In this document: piece after piece, positions 1 through 7,865 of the stretch
Numbering within the stretch: the first letter of the stretch is position 1
Layout of the letters: every line of letters starts with the position of its first letter
Source: Herbidospora yilanensis
Lineage (GTDB): Bacteria; Actinomycetota; Actinomycetes; Streptosporangiales; Streptosporangiaceae
Length of the DNA: 64,000 nucleotides
Direction: 5' to 3'
Assembly: GCF_001570565.1 (NCBI RefSeq)
Contig: NZ_BBXE01000020.1
Span: 1 to 64,000, forward strand
The notes under the pieces: model-generated
Databases searched by the model: none
The model's input: the letters and a program-made list of their open reading frames with translations, nothing else
Told to the model about the DNA's origin: nothing
Translations under genes and position numbers: made by a program

Positions 1-712
1 CACCGCCACCCGGCCGACCCCGCCGGTGGTCTCGGGCGGTGGCGACACCCAGGCCCCCTCGGTGCCCGCCAACCTGGTGGTGACCAACCGGACGGCGACC
101 TCGGTCACCCTGTCGTGGGCGGCCTCGACCGACCACGTCGGCGTGGCGTCCTACCAGGTCAACCGGGGCGGCACGGCGGCCGGCACGACCGCGGCGACGA
201 CCTTCACGGTGACCGGCCTGACCCCGGACACGGCCTACTTCTTCACCGTCGTCGCCCGCGACGCGGCCGGCAACGCCTCCGCGCCCTCGGCCGGGGTGTC
301 GGCCACGACGCTGCCGCAGACCACCGCCTACGTCGCGCTGCGGGCCCGCGTCAACAACAGATTCGTGACCGCGAACGCCGGCCAGCACCTCATCGCGAAC
401 GCCACCACCGTCGGCGCCGCCCAGCAGTTCGAGCGCGTCAACCTGGCGGGCGGCCAGATCGCGCTGCGGGCCCGCTCGAACGACCAGTACGTCTGCGCCG
501 AGAACGCGGGCGCCGCGCCGCTGATCGCCAACCGGGCGGCCGTCGGCCCCTGGGAGACCTTCACGCTGGTGCAGAACCCGAACGGCTCGGTCAGCCTCCG
601 GTCGCAGGCCAACGACCAGTACGTCTGCGCCGAGAACAGCGGCGCCGCCGCGCTGATCGCCAACCGGGCGGCCATCGGCGGCTGGGAGCAGTTCGACATC
701 GTCACGCAGTGA
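1..712 (+). CDS. Secreted Fn3 + fascin-like beta-trefoil protein, C-terminal part
   Basis: The reading frame is open at the left edge (first full codon at base 2), so only the C-terminal part of a larger secreted protein is visible. A Thr/Pro linker is followed by one fibronectin type III domain (about 90 residues, ending in the typical SATTLP) and then three tandem beta-trefoil-like repeats of about 40 residues. Each repeat carries an ALRAR...NDQYVCAEN...LIANR pattern, as in the fascin-like carbohydrate-binding modules attached to actinomycete glycoside hydrolases. The catalytic domain, if any, lies outside the window, so substrate and enzyme family cannot be named. The gene ends 24 nt before recD2 on the same strand, with no hairpin between them. 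Confidence 0.8.
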   Translation, partial: TATRPTPPVVSGGGDTQAPSVPANLVVTNRTATSVTLSWAASTDHVGVASYQVNRGGTAAGTTAATTFTVTGLTPDTAYFFTVVARDAAGNASAPSAGVSATTLPQTTAYVALRARVNNRFVTANAGQHLIANATTVGAAQQFERVNLAGGQIALRARSNDQYVCAENAGAAPLIANRAAVGPWETFTLVQNPNGSVSLRSQANDQYVCAENSGAAALIANRAAIGGWEQFDIVTQ

Positions 713-736
713 GAACTGTCGCCGGGTGCTCCTAGA

Positions 737-2857
737 GTGGCGCCCGTGGAGGCGACGGTCGAGCGGCTGGTGTTCGTCCGCGACGACGAATACACGGTCG
801 CGCGGATGAGCGACGGCGGCGGCGGTTTCGTCGCCGCCGGCCGCGTGCTGGCGGGCGTGCAGCCCGGCGAGACCCTCAGGCTCACCGGGGCGTGGTCCGA
901 CCACCCCCGCCACGGGCGCAGGTTCGCGGCGGAGACGTGCGAGCGGGTGACCCCGGCGACGATCCCGGCCATCCAGGCCTACCTGGGGTCGGGGCTGATC
1001 CGGGGCATCGGCCCCCGGCTGGCGGCGGCGATCGTCGGGCACTTCGGCGCGGACACCCTGACCGTGATCGACGCCGAGCCCGACCGGCTGACCGAGGTAC
1101 TCAACATCGGCCCGCAGCGGCGGGCCCAGATCGTCGAGGCCTGGCTCGATCAGAAGGCGGTCGCCGCCCTCATGGTGACCCTCCAGGGGTTCGGGGTCTC
1201 CCCCTTGCTGGCCGCCAAGATCTATCAGGCGTTCGGCGCCGAGAGCGGAGAGGTCGTCTCCACCGACCCCTACCGGCTGATCGGGCGGGTGCGCGGCGTC
1301 GGGTTCCACATCGCCGACCGCATCGCCCTCAGATCCGGCGTACCGGAACGCAGCCCGCAACGGATCAAGGCGGCGATCCTCGACCGCCTCGAATCGGCCG
1401 CCGGGCGGAGCGGCCACTGTTACCTGCCGATGCCCGCGCTGCTGGCCCAGACGGCCGAGCTGGTGGAGCAGGATCCCGAGCTGGTCCGCGCCATGGTCGA
1501 CGCGCTGACCGCCGAACGCCGCGTGGTGGTGGAGGCCGGGGAACGGCCCGGCCGCCTCATCGTGTACGAAAAGGAGCTGCACAGCCGCGAGGTCGCGCTG
1601 GCCGGGCACCTCCAGCGCCTGATGTCGGCCCGGTCGGGCATGCCGATGCGCCACTACGACGAGGACGCCTCCCTCCACGACGACCAGCGGGCCGCGGTGA
1701 CGCTGGCGCTGACCTGCCAGGTGACCGTGCTGACCGGCGGTCCGGGCTGCGGCAAGAGCCACACCGTGCGGTCGGTCGCGCGGGCGGTCCGGGCGATGGG
1801 CGGCACCGTGACGCTGGCCGCGCCCACCGGGAAGGCGGCCAAGCGGCTGTCGGAGCTGACCGGGTTGCCGGCGATGACCGTCCACCGCATGCTGATGGCC
1901 CCCGACGACGACGGCACCACCCTGTTCGCCGAGGCCCCGGCCAGGGCCGACCTGATCGTGGTCGACGAGGCGTCGATGCTCGACCTCCATCTGGCGGTCC
2001 GGCTGACCGCCGCCATCCCCGACGGCAGCCATCTGCTGCTGGTGGGCGACACCGACCAACTGCCCAGCATCGGCCCCGGCAACGTGCTGGCCGACGTGCT
2101 GAAGGTGCCCGGCGTCCCCCGGGTGCGGCTGACCCACGTGTTCCGGCAGGCCGAGGGCAGCGGGATCGTGCGGGCGGCCCATCTGATCCGGTCGGGGAAC
2201 CTGCCCGAGCTGCCGGGGCGGGGCGGGTTCTGGTTCGAGGAGGCGGGCGACCCCGAGCTGGTCGCCGAACGGGTGGTGCACCTGGCGACCGACGGCATCC
2301 CGCGCAAGCAGGGGGTGTCGCCCGACCAGGTGCAGGTGCTCTGCCCGATGCGGCGCGGCGTCACCGGCACGGTCGAGATCGGGCGGCTGCTGCAGGAGCG
2401 GCGCAACCCGGCGCGCGACGGGGTGGCCGAGTTCTGGTCGGGCCCCGAGGTGTTCCGGGTGGGCGACCGGGTCATGCCGGTGCGCAACAACTACGACAAG
2501 GGCGTCTTCAACGGCGAGACCGCGACCGTCACCGCCATGGACCTGCCCGGCCGCACCGCCGCCCTGCGCGTCGACGACGGGCGCGAGGTCGAATACGGCT
2601 TCGACGAGCTCGACGACCTCACCCACGCCTACGCGATCAGCGTCCACCGGGCGCAGGGCAGCGAATACCCGTTCGTGGTCGCGCCGCTGGTGGCCGAGTC
2701 GGGCGGCATCATGTTGCGGCGGCGGCTGCTCTACACGCTCGTGACCAGGGCCAAGTCGTGGGTGGTGCTGGTGGGGCACCGGGAGGCCCTCGAACAGGCG
2801 GTCCACCAGCTCGGGGCGGCCCGCAACACGGGCCTGGCCCGGCGGCTGAACGTGTGA
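737..2857 (+). CDS. recD2: RecD2-type ATP-dependent 5'-3' DNA helicase
   Basis: A superfamily 1B helicase of the RecD2 (RecD-like, RecBC-independent) group, expected to unwind DNA 5' to 3' in repair. The 706 residues match the family: an N-terminal OB-like segment, helix-hairpin-helix repeats near residues 85-190 (GSGLIRGIGPRLA, LNIGPQRR, VRGVGFHIADRIA), then the helicase core. Walker A is GGPGCGKS with Lys340, Walker B is VVDEASML near 410, and the late motifs are SVHRAQGSEYPFVV and TLVTRAKSWVVL in the last 80 residues. The start is the GTG at 737; a second in-frame GTG at 746 is equally possible because neither has a clear Shine-Dalgarno sequence. The convergent neighbour begins its coding 41 nt beyond the stop. 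Confidence 0.93.
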   Translation: MAPVEATVERLVFVRDDEYTVARMSDGGGGFVAAGRVLAGVQPGETLRLTGAWSDHPRHGRRFAAETCERVTPATIPAIQAYLGSGLIRGIGPRLAAAIVGHFGADTLTVIDAEPDRLTEVLNIGPQRRAQIVEAWLDQKAVAALMVTLQGFGVSPLLAAKIYQAFGAESGEVVSTDPYRLIGRVRGVGFHIADRIALRSGVPERSPQRIKAAILDRLESAAGRSGHCYLPMPALLAQTAELVEQDPELVRAMVDALTAERRVVVEAGERPGRLIVYEKELHSREVALAGHLQRLMSARSGMPMRHYDEDASLHDDQRAAVTLALTCQVTVLTGGPGCGKSHTVRSVARAVRAMGGTVTLAAPTGKAAKRLSELTGLPAMTVHRMLMAPDDDGTTLFAEAPARADLIVVDEASMLDLHLAVRLTAAIPDGSHLLLVGDTDQLPSIGPGNVLADVLKVPGVPRVRLTHVFRQAEGSGIVRAAHLIRSGNLPELPGRGGFWFEEAGDPELVAERVVHLATDGIPRKQGVSPDQVQVLCPMRRGVTGTVEIGRLLQERRNPARDGVAEFWSGPEVFRVGDRVMPVRNNYDKGVFNGETATVTAMDLPGRTAALRVDDGREVEYGFDELDDLTHAYAISVHRAQGSEYPFVVAPLVAESGGIMLRRRLLYTLVTRAKSWVVLVGHREALEQAVHQLGAARNTGLARRLNV

Positions 2858-2898
2858 TCGGCAACTCACCCCGGACGGAACCGACGGCCGCGCTTCGG

Positions 2899-4374
2899 TC
2901 AGGCCACCGTGTTCCCGGCCGGGGTCGAGCGCGCGTGGACGCGGGCGCCGACCGGTTCGCCCGATGCCAGCAGGGCCGGGTCGGCCGTGGCGGCGAAGCG
3001 GCGGCCGTCGTCGAGGCGGGCCAGGACGATGCCGGTGCGGCGGCCGTCCCTGCTGTGCCGGATCGTGTACGTCTCGATCACGGCCGGGCCGTCGGCGTCG
3101 GTGGCGGTGGCGACCCTCGGCCAGGCGTCGACCTGTTTCCGCAGGTCCGACTGCTCGGTCCAGGGGGCGGGGGTGGTGGCGTACAGGCCGGCCGAGTATT
3201 TGCTCAGCAGGCCGCCGTTGGCGCCGACCAGGACCAGGTCGCCGGGGTGGGCACGGCAGAAGGCCACGGCCTCGGCGACGGCGTGCAGGGAGTAGGCGTT
3301 GCCGGGGCCGCCGAAGAACGGCAGGCCGCCGGTCAGGGTGAGGGGGCAGGTCAGCGGGACGGCGTCGGTGATGTTGGTGACGGCGATCGGGAAGCAGCTG
3401 TAGAGGTCGGCGGCGGCGACGTCGGCGGGGGTCGCGCCGGCCTGGGCGAGGGCGTCGGTCACGGCTAGGACGGAGGCGGGGCCGCGGCTGAGGTCGGGGC
3501 GGGCGAGGATGTCCTGTTCGCGGACGTCGGCGTGGCCGTGCACGTACACCCATCTCCCCGGCGGGACGCCCAGCTCACGCGCCTTCGCCACCGACGTCAG
3601 CAGCACGGCCGCGCCCTGGTTCACCTTCTCCCTGGCCACCACGTATCGCGGGTACGGGTCGGCGATCATCCGGTTGCGCTCCGACACCGTGACGAGTTCC
3701 CCGGCGGTGCGTTCCGTGGGGGCGGCGGCGTGCGGGTTGGCGGCGGCGACCCGGGTGAAGGGGGCGAACAGGGCGCCCATGCCGAGGGCGTACTCCTCGC
3801 GGGTCTGCCCCAGGCGGGCGCGGCGGGCGTTCTCGAAGAGGGCGTACTGGGCCGCCGCGCTGGTCAGGCCGTGGCGGGCGAGTTCGGCGTCGACCAGGCC
3901 GTCGAGGCCGTGGCCGCGGTCGTCGAGGCCGCCGGGCGCGTGCTCGGCGAAGTCGGGCCGGTCGGGCGATGCCATCAGGTGGGCGATCGTGGAGATGGCC
4001 TCCGCGCCGACGACCAGCGCGGCCCGCGACTCCCCGGCCGCGATCGAGGCGGCCAGTTCGGTCACGAGGTGCTGCGGCGACTGGCCGCCCGTCACGTCGA
4101 GGATCGCGCGGGCCGGGTCGGCGCCGACGCGGCGGGCGACCGAGCGGGGGAAGTTGTCCGACCGGCCCAGCGGGGCCACCGCGTGGGGGGTGGAGATCTC
4201 GAACTGCCGTACGGCGGCGATCGTGTCGACCTCGCGGGGGTCGACGCCGGCCAGGGCCAGGGCGGCCGCCGCGGCGGCCAGGCCGACGGGCGAGCGGCCC
4301 CGGTAGCCGGGGTCGCCGAGGCGTTCGGAGACCTGCCCGGCACCGACCAGGACAGGCGTGCGTTGATCGTTCAT
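2899..4374 (-). CDS. Thiolase-like protein (TLP1 / acetyl-CoA acetyltransferase-like)
   Basis: A 491-residue thiolase-fold protein with an extra C-terminal OB-like domain (about residues 410-491, containing TYTIRHSRDGRRTGIV), the layout of actinobacterial 'thiolase-like protein type 1'. Where classical thiolases carry the nucleophilic Cys, this protein reads GGQSPQ (near residue 97). The late catalytic loop reads GGPGNAYSLH rather than GHPxGxSG. A standard biosynthetic or degradative thiolase reaction is therefore doubtful; acyl-CoA or lipid binding or turnover is the safest reading. It is transcribed divergently from a TetR regulator across 167 bp that hold a palindromic candidate operator, so it is probably the regulator's target. 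The ATG at 4374 has no evident Shine-Dalgarno sequence. Confidence 0.8.
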   Translation of the reverse strand: MNDQRTPVLVGAGQVSERLGDPGYRGRSPVGLAAAAAALALAGVDPREVDTIAAVRQFEISTPHAVAPLGRSDNFPRSVARRVGADPARAILDVTGGQSPQHLVTELAASIAAGESRAALVVGAEAISTIAHLMASPDRPDFAEHAPGGLDDRGHGLDGLVDAELARHGLTSAAAQYALFENARRARLGQTREEYALGMGALFAPFTRVAAANPHAAAPTERTAGELVTVSERNRMIADPYPRYVVAREKVNQGAAVLLTSVAKARELGVPPGRWVYVHGHADVREQDILARPDLSRGPASVLAVTDALAQAGATPADVAAADLYSCFPIAVTNITDAVPLTCPLTLTGGLPFFGGPGNAYSLHAVAEAVAFCRAHPGDLVLVGANGGLLSKYSAGLYATTPAPWTEQSDLRKQVDAWPRVATATDADGPAVIETYTIRHSRDGRRTGIVLARLDDGRRFAATADPALLASGEPVGARVHARSTPAGNTVA

Positions 4375-4409
4375 ATCATCATCAACGTATCAACCTGGGC
4401 ATCACGCCC

Positions 4410-4428
4410 TGACGTCACTGGTGACCAG
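4410..4428. promoter_or_regulatory. Candidate TetR operator: nested palindromes between thiolase-like and tetR
   Basis: Three overlapping dyads sit in the divergent intergenic region: TGACGTCA (4410-4417), GTCACTGGTGAC (4414-4425, 5-bp arms) and CTGGTGACCAG (4418-4428, 5-bp arms around a central G). TetR-family dimers typically bind such short dyads in the region shared with a divergently transcribed target. Assignment to the neighbouring TetR protein is inference. Confidence 0.45.
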
Positions 4429-4541
4429 CGGAATCGTCAATTTGACTGAAACGCCGTTCATCTCACCGCCCCGACTGCTCGGCGACAGCCGCCCGCGAAC
4501 CCCCGTTCGGCCGGAATTCCCGCGGTTAGCCTGCTGACCTT

Positions 4542-5180
4542 GTGAGCACCGACCCCGGCATGCCCGTTCCGGGACCCGGCCGTCCGCGAGACGCCGAGGT
4601 CGACCGGAAGGCCCTCAGAGCGGCGCTGGCCCTGTACGCCGAACTGGGCTGGGCGAAGTTCACGCTCGACGCGGTCGCCCGCCGGGCCGGCATCGGCAAG
4701 GCCGCGCTCTATCGGCGCTGGCCCAGCCGCGAGAAGCTCATCGCCGACGCCATCGAGTCGGCCCTGGTCGTGCCGTCGTTCGACATCGACACCGGCACCC
4801 TGCGGCAGGACCTGCGGGAGCTCATCGGCTCGATGCTGGCCCACTATCTGGGCCCCTACGGCCTGGCGGGGCTGCGGCTGCACGTCGAGGCGCGGGCCTA
4901 TCCCGAGTTGTTCTCCCCGGTGACGGGCGTGATCAGGAAGTCGCGGGTGCTGGAGGCGCGGCAGATGATCCGCCGCGCCATCGCCCGGGGCGAGCTCGGC
5001 CCCGGGGCGTCGCCCACCCTGATCCTCGACACGCTGCTGGGCGCGGTGCTGCAACACGTGCTGGCCACGCCGGAGGAGCTCCGCGAGGACATGCGCGCCC
5101 AGGCGCCCGCCTACGCCGACCGGCTGATCGACTTCGTCCTGACGGCGGCGACCGCCCTCTATCCCCCCGCGGCCGACTGA
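4542..5180 (+). CDS. TetR/AcrR family transcriptional regulator
   Basis: A 212-residue one-component repressor. The N-terminal helix-turn-helix spans about residues 24-68 (ALALYAELGWAKFTLDAVARR followed by AGIGKAALYRRWPSREKL, the signature TetR recognition helix). The C-terminal ligand domain is all-helical and resembles the TetR_C_11/16 group; its ligand is unknown. The GTG at 4542 is preceded by a good actinobacterial -10 hexamer, TAGCCT (4527-4532), about 10 nt upstream, which implies a very short or absent leader. It probably represses itself and the divergent thiolase-like gene. The last 22 bp overlap the 3' end of the convergent aldo/keto reductase gene. Confidence 0.9.
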   Translation: MSTDPGMPVPGPGRPRDAEVDRKALRAALALYAELGWAKFTLDAVARRAGIGKAALYRRWPSREKLIADAIESALVVPSFDIDTGTLRQDLRELIGSMLAHYLGPYGLAGLRLHVEARAYPELFSPVTGVIRKSRVLEARQMIRRAIARGELGPGASPTLILDTLLGAVLQHVLATPEELREDMRAQAPAYADRLIDFVLTAATALYPPAAD

Positions 5181-5965
5181 ACGCGGTCGTACTGCTCGTC
5201 GGTGAGTTTCAGGCCGGCCGCGCGCAGGTTCTCCACGAGGTGGACCTCCGAGGTCGTGCCCGGGATGGGGAGCATGGTCGGCGACCGCCGGAGCAGCCAC
5301 GCCAGCGACACCTGCGCCGTCGTCGCGCCGGTCTCGGCCGCGACCTCCCGCACCCCGGGATGGGACGACGCGATCGGGTAGAACGGCACGAAGGCGATGC
5401 CCAGCTCGGCGGTGCGATCGACCATGGCCTCGTGGGTGCGGTCGCCGGCGTTGTAGGCGTTCTGCACCGCCGCGATCTCGGTGATGCGCAGCGCGGCGTC
5501 GAGTTGCCCGACGCTCACCTCCGACAGGCCGATGGCCCCGATCTTGCCCGCCTCCCGCAACCCGACCAGCGCCCCGAGCTGGTCTTCGAGCGCGACGAGC
5601 GGGTCGATGCGGTGCAGGTAGAACAGCGGGATGTGGTCGGTGCGCAGCCGCCGCAGGCTGAGCTCGGCCTGCTGCCTCAGGTAGGCGGGGTGCCCGACGG
5701 GCACCCATTCGCCCGGCGACGGCCGGGCCTCCCCCGCCTTGGTCGCGACGATCAGCCCGTCGGGATAGGGGTGCAGCGCCTCGGCGATGAGCCTCTCGTT
5801 GTCGCCGAGGGCGTAGGCGTCGGCGGTGTCGATGAGCGGCACCCCGAGGTCGGCCGCCTTCCTCAGCAGCCGGACGGCGGCCGGGCGGTCGGCGGGCCCG
5901 TGCCAGATGCCGGGGTCGGCGAGCCGCATGGCGCCGAAGCCGATCGTGCCGGTGGGGATGGTCAT
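5159..5965 (-). CDS. Aldo/keto reductase family oxidoreductase
   Basis: A 268-residue NAD(P)H-dependent aldo/keto reductase with a (beta/alpha)8 barrel. The catalytic tetrad is visible in order: Asp and Tyr in LIDTADAYALGDNE, Lys in VATKAGE, and His in FYLHRID. The cofactor-binding end reads PIPGTTSEVHLVENL, the usual dinucleotide-phosphate loop. I place the start at the ATG at 5965 because it forms a 4-nt ATGA overlap with the stop of the upstream YjbR-like gene, pointing to translational coupling in a two-gene operon. The substrate cannot be predicted. The 3' end overlaps the convergent tetR gene by 22 bp. Confidence 0.9.
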   Translation of the reverse strand: MTIPTGTIGFGAMRLADPGIWHGPADRPAAVRLLRKAADLGVPLIDTADAYALGDNERLIAEALHPYPDGLIVATKAGEARPSPGEWVPVGHPAYLRQQAELSLRRLRTDHIPLFYLHRIDPLVALEDQLGALVGLREAGKIGAIGLSEVSVGQLDAALRITEIAAVQNAYNAGDRTHEAMVDRTAELGIAFVPFYPIASSHPGVREVAAETGATTAQVSLAWLLRRSPTMLPIPGTTSEVHLVENLRAAGLKLTDEQYDRVQSAAGG

Positions 5966-6309
5966 GACGGGTCTCCCAGGTGTTCGCGGGCCACTTTCTT
6001 CGGGACGCACATCTGCCAGGCGTCGACGACCAGTTCGCGCATCTGCCCGGGGTCGAGGCGGTCGAGCCGGCACTCCACCCACTGGTAGCGCATGTCGGCC
6101 GGGCCCGGCAGGAAGAAGGTGCCGGGCTGGGCCGCGACGAGCGCGGCGCGCTCCTCCTTCGGGTAGCCGAAGCCCATCGTGGTCTCGTCGCGGGAGAAGG
6201 CGACGTAGACGATCCGGCCGACACGGAACTTGACCCGGTCGCGGATCAGGTGCTCGGTGGTGCGCGGCAGGGCCAGGGCGACCCGGCGTACGTCGTCGAC
6301 TCCGACCAT
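5962..6309 (-). CDS. MmcQ/YjbR-like protein (DUF419)
   Basis: A 115-residue protein of the MmcQ/YjbR family, with a CyaY-like alpha/beta fold. The family pattern is clear: an N-terminal VRRVALALPRTTE, a central basic strand segment (RVKFRVGRIVYVAF), and the C-terminal LVVDAWQMCVPKKV. The family is often annotated as DNA-binding but its cellular role is not established. Translation starts at the ATG at 6309 behind a near-perfect ribosome-binding site (AAGGAGGT, 6-7 nt upstream). It is the first gene of a two-gene operon with the aldo/keto reductase (ATGA overlap). Confidence 0.82.
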   Translation of the reverse strand: MVGVDDVRRVALALPRTTEHLIRDRVKFRVGRIVYVAFSRDETTMGFGYPKEERAALVAAQPGTFFLPGPADMRYQWVECRLDRLDPGQMRELVVDAWQMCVPKKVAREHLGDPS

Positions 6310-6407
6310 CGGAAACCTCCTTGAACGCGAGCGTCCAGGGCACCGTATCCAGGGGTACCGACAACTCCGCGGCGAAGTCGACCAAGGCCCTGACAGGCAC
6401 CATTTAC

Positions 6408-6428
6408 TCTTAGGAAACTTTCTTTTAC
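6408..6428. promoter_or_regulatory. Candidate operator upstream of the LPMO gene
   Basis: The AT-rich stretch 36-56 nt before the LPMO start contains AGGAAACTTTCTT, an imperfect inverted repeat around a central C (5 of 6 arm positions pair), preceded by TT. Its AT content stands out against the surrounding sequence. Similar GGAAA/TTTCC dyads occur upstream of secreted polysaccharide-degrading enzymes in actinomycetes as far as I recall, but no cognate regulator is encoded here. Confidence 0.3.
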
Positions 6429-6463
6429 ATTGCTCGGAAGCCCCCCAGGAAGGAGAGCTTCAC

Positions 6464-7210
6464 ATGAGGAAAACGATCTTGTCGATCGTCACGGCGCTGG
6501 CCGCCGTGGCATCGACGCTGGTCGTGCTCACCGGTCCCGCCCAAGCCCACGGCTACATCTCCTCGCCGCCGAGCCGGCAGGCGAACTGCGCCCAGGGCCG
6601 GGTCGCCAACTGCGGTCCGATCATCTACGAGCCGCAGTCGGTCGAGGGCCCCAAGGGCCAGCGCAACTGTCACGGAGGTCTCTCGCAGTTCGCCCAGCTC
6701 AGCGATGAGAGCAAGCCGTGGCCGGCGACGTCCGTCGGGCAGAACGTGACCTTCAACTGGGTCCTGACCGCCCGCCACGCGACCAGCACGTGGGAGTACT
6801 TCATCGGCAACACCCGGGTCGCCGTCTTCAACGACGGCGGACGCCAGCCGGGTGCGACGGTCTCGCACAACGTCAACCTCGGCGGCTTCTCCGGACGCCA
6901 GCGCCTGCTGGCCGTCTGGAACATCGCCGACACCCCGATGGCCTTCTACAGCTGTGTCGACCTCCAGATCGGCGGTGGCGGCAACCCCAACCCGCAGCCG
7001 TCCCCGACGCCGACCGTGACCCCCCGTCCCCCGTCGCCCACGCCGACCGTCACCCCGCCCCCGGCGGGTGGCACGTGGCGCACCGGCACCTACTACGCCA
7101 CCGGTTCGACCGTGACCTACGGCGGCGCCACCTACCGCTGCCTCCAGGCGCACACCTCGCTCGCCGGCTGGGAGCCGCCGAACGTGCCCGCGCTCTGGGC
7201 CCGCGTGTGA
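6464..7210 (+). CDS. AA10 lytic polysaccharide monooxygenase with CBM5/12 (chitin-type)
   Basis: A 248-residue secreted copper enzyme that oxidatively cleaves crystalline polysaccharide. The signal peptide (residues 1-28) ends AQA, so the mature protein starts HGYISSPPSRQ; His29 becomes the N-terminal histidine of the copper brace and His105 (in RHATSTWEY) is the second ligand. The AA10 domain (29-170) is followed by a Pro/Thr/Ser linker and a small C-terminal module (about 205-248, GTWRTGTYYATGSTVTYGG...WEPPNVPALW) typical of CBM5/12 chitin-binding domains. Chitin is therefore the likely substrate. The start ATG has an AGGAAGGAGAG ribosome-binding site. A 13-bp hairpin follows the stop. Confidence 0.93.
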   Translation: MRKTILSIVTALAAVASTLVVLTGPAQAHGYISSPPSRQANCAQGRVANCGPIIYEPQSVEGPKGQRNCHGGLSQFAQLSDESKPWPATSVGQNVTFNWVLTARHATSTWEYFIGNTRVAVFNDGGRQPGATVSHNVNLGGFSGRQRLLAVWNIADTPMAFYSCVDLQIGGGGNPNPQPSPTPTVTPRPPSPTPTVTPPPAGGTWRTGTYYATGSTVTYGGATYRCLQAHTSLAGWEPPNVPALWARV

Positions 7211-7247
7211 TCCCGCGTGTAGTCACGCGTGGGGTCCGTTGAAGACC

Positions 7248-7280
7248 GCCGGCACGGCGCAGTCCGCGCGCCGTGCCGGC
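7248..7280 (+). terminator. 13-bp hairpin after the LPMO gene
   Basis: Perfect 13-bp inverted repeat (7248-7260 pairing with 7268-7280) with a 7-nt loop, placed 38 nt after the LPMO stop and 23 nt before the DUF305 gene. There is no T-run, as is common for actinomycete terminators. Confidence 0.65.
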
Positions 7281-7302
7281 TCCGGACAACAATGAGGGAG
7301 CC

Positions 7303-7830
7303 ATGAAGCGTCTGGCAATCGTCCTCGCCCTCGTGGCCGGATGTTCCGCCCCGGCCGAGCCCGTCTTCAACGCCGCCGACGTGATGTTCCTGCAGATGAT
7401 GATCCCGCACCACGAGCAGGGCATCCGGATGGCGAAGATCGCGGAGGAGCGGGCCGCGCGCCCGGAGGTGCGGGCGCTGGCGTCGGCGATCCGGGCCACC
7501 CAGTCGGACGAGGCCGAGACCATGACGACCCGCCTGACCGGGTGGGAGCAGCCGATGCAGGCGCCGCCCGGCTCCCACGACGCCCACGGCGGCCTGCACG
7601 AGACCCGCGCCTCCGACATCCTGTCGCTGGAGAAGATGCCGGCCGGCGAGTTCGACGTCAGCTTCCTGAACCTGCTCACCGGCCACCAGCACAACGCCGT
7701 CGACATGGCCCGCACCGAGGTGAGGACGGGCCTGGACGCCTCGACGAAGGATCTGGCCGGACGCATCGCGGCGTCGCGCGCCGCCCAGATCCAGGAGATG
7801 CTCCGGCTCCTGGCGGCACCGTGGCGTTAA
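7303..7830 (+). CDS. DUF305 lipoprotein
   Basis: A 175-residue lipoprotein. The short signal sequence ends in a lipobox (VAGC; Cys14), so the protein is probably tethered outside the membrane. The body is a four-helix ferritin-like DUF305 domain with the paired family signatures FLQMMIPHHEQGIRMA and LLTGHQHNAVDMA, whose His/Met residues suggest metal binding. DUF305 proteins often accompany copper handling, and the upstream gene encodes a copper enzyme (LPMO), but a hairpin separates the two, so a functional link is only a suggestion. The start is the ATG at 7303 behind GAGGGAG. The next gene starts 35 nt downstream on the same strand. Confidence 0.88.
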   Translation: MKRLAIVLALVAGCSAPAEPVFNAADVMFLQMMIPHHEQGIRMAKIAEERAARPEVRALASAIRATQSDEAETMTTRLTGWEQPMQAPPGSHDAHGGLHETRASDILSLEKMPAGEFDVSFLNLLTGHQHNAVDMARTEVRTGLDASTKDLAGRIAASRAAQIQEMLRLLAAPWR

Positions 7831-7865
7831 CCCGCCGGACAGGTTGGTGCGGCAGCCTCTCACGC

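Noticed and set aside
892-3468. 858-codon frame overlapping recD2 and running into the thiolase-like gene
   Set aside because: Arg/Pro/Gly-rich translation typical of an out-of-frame reading; both real genes explain the codon bias.
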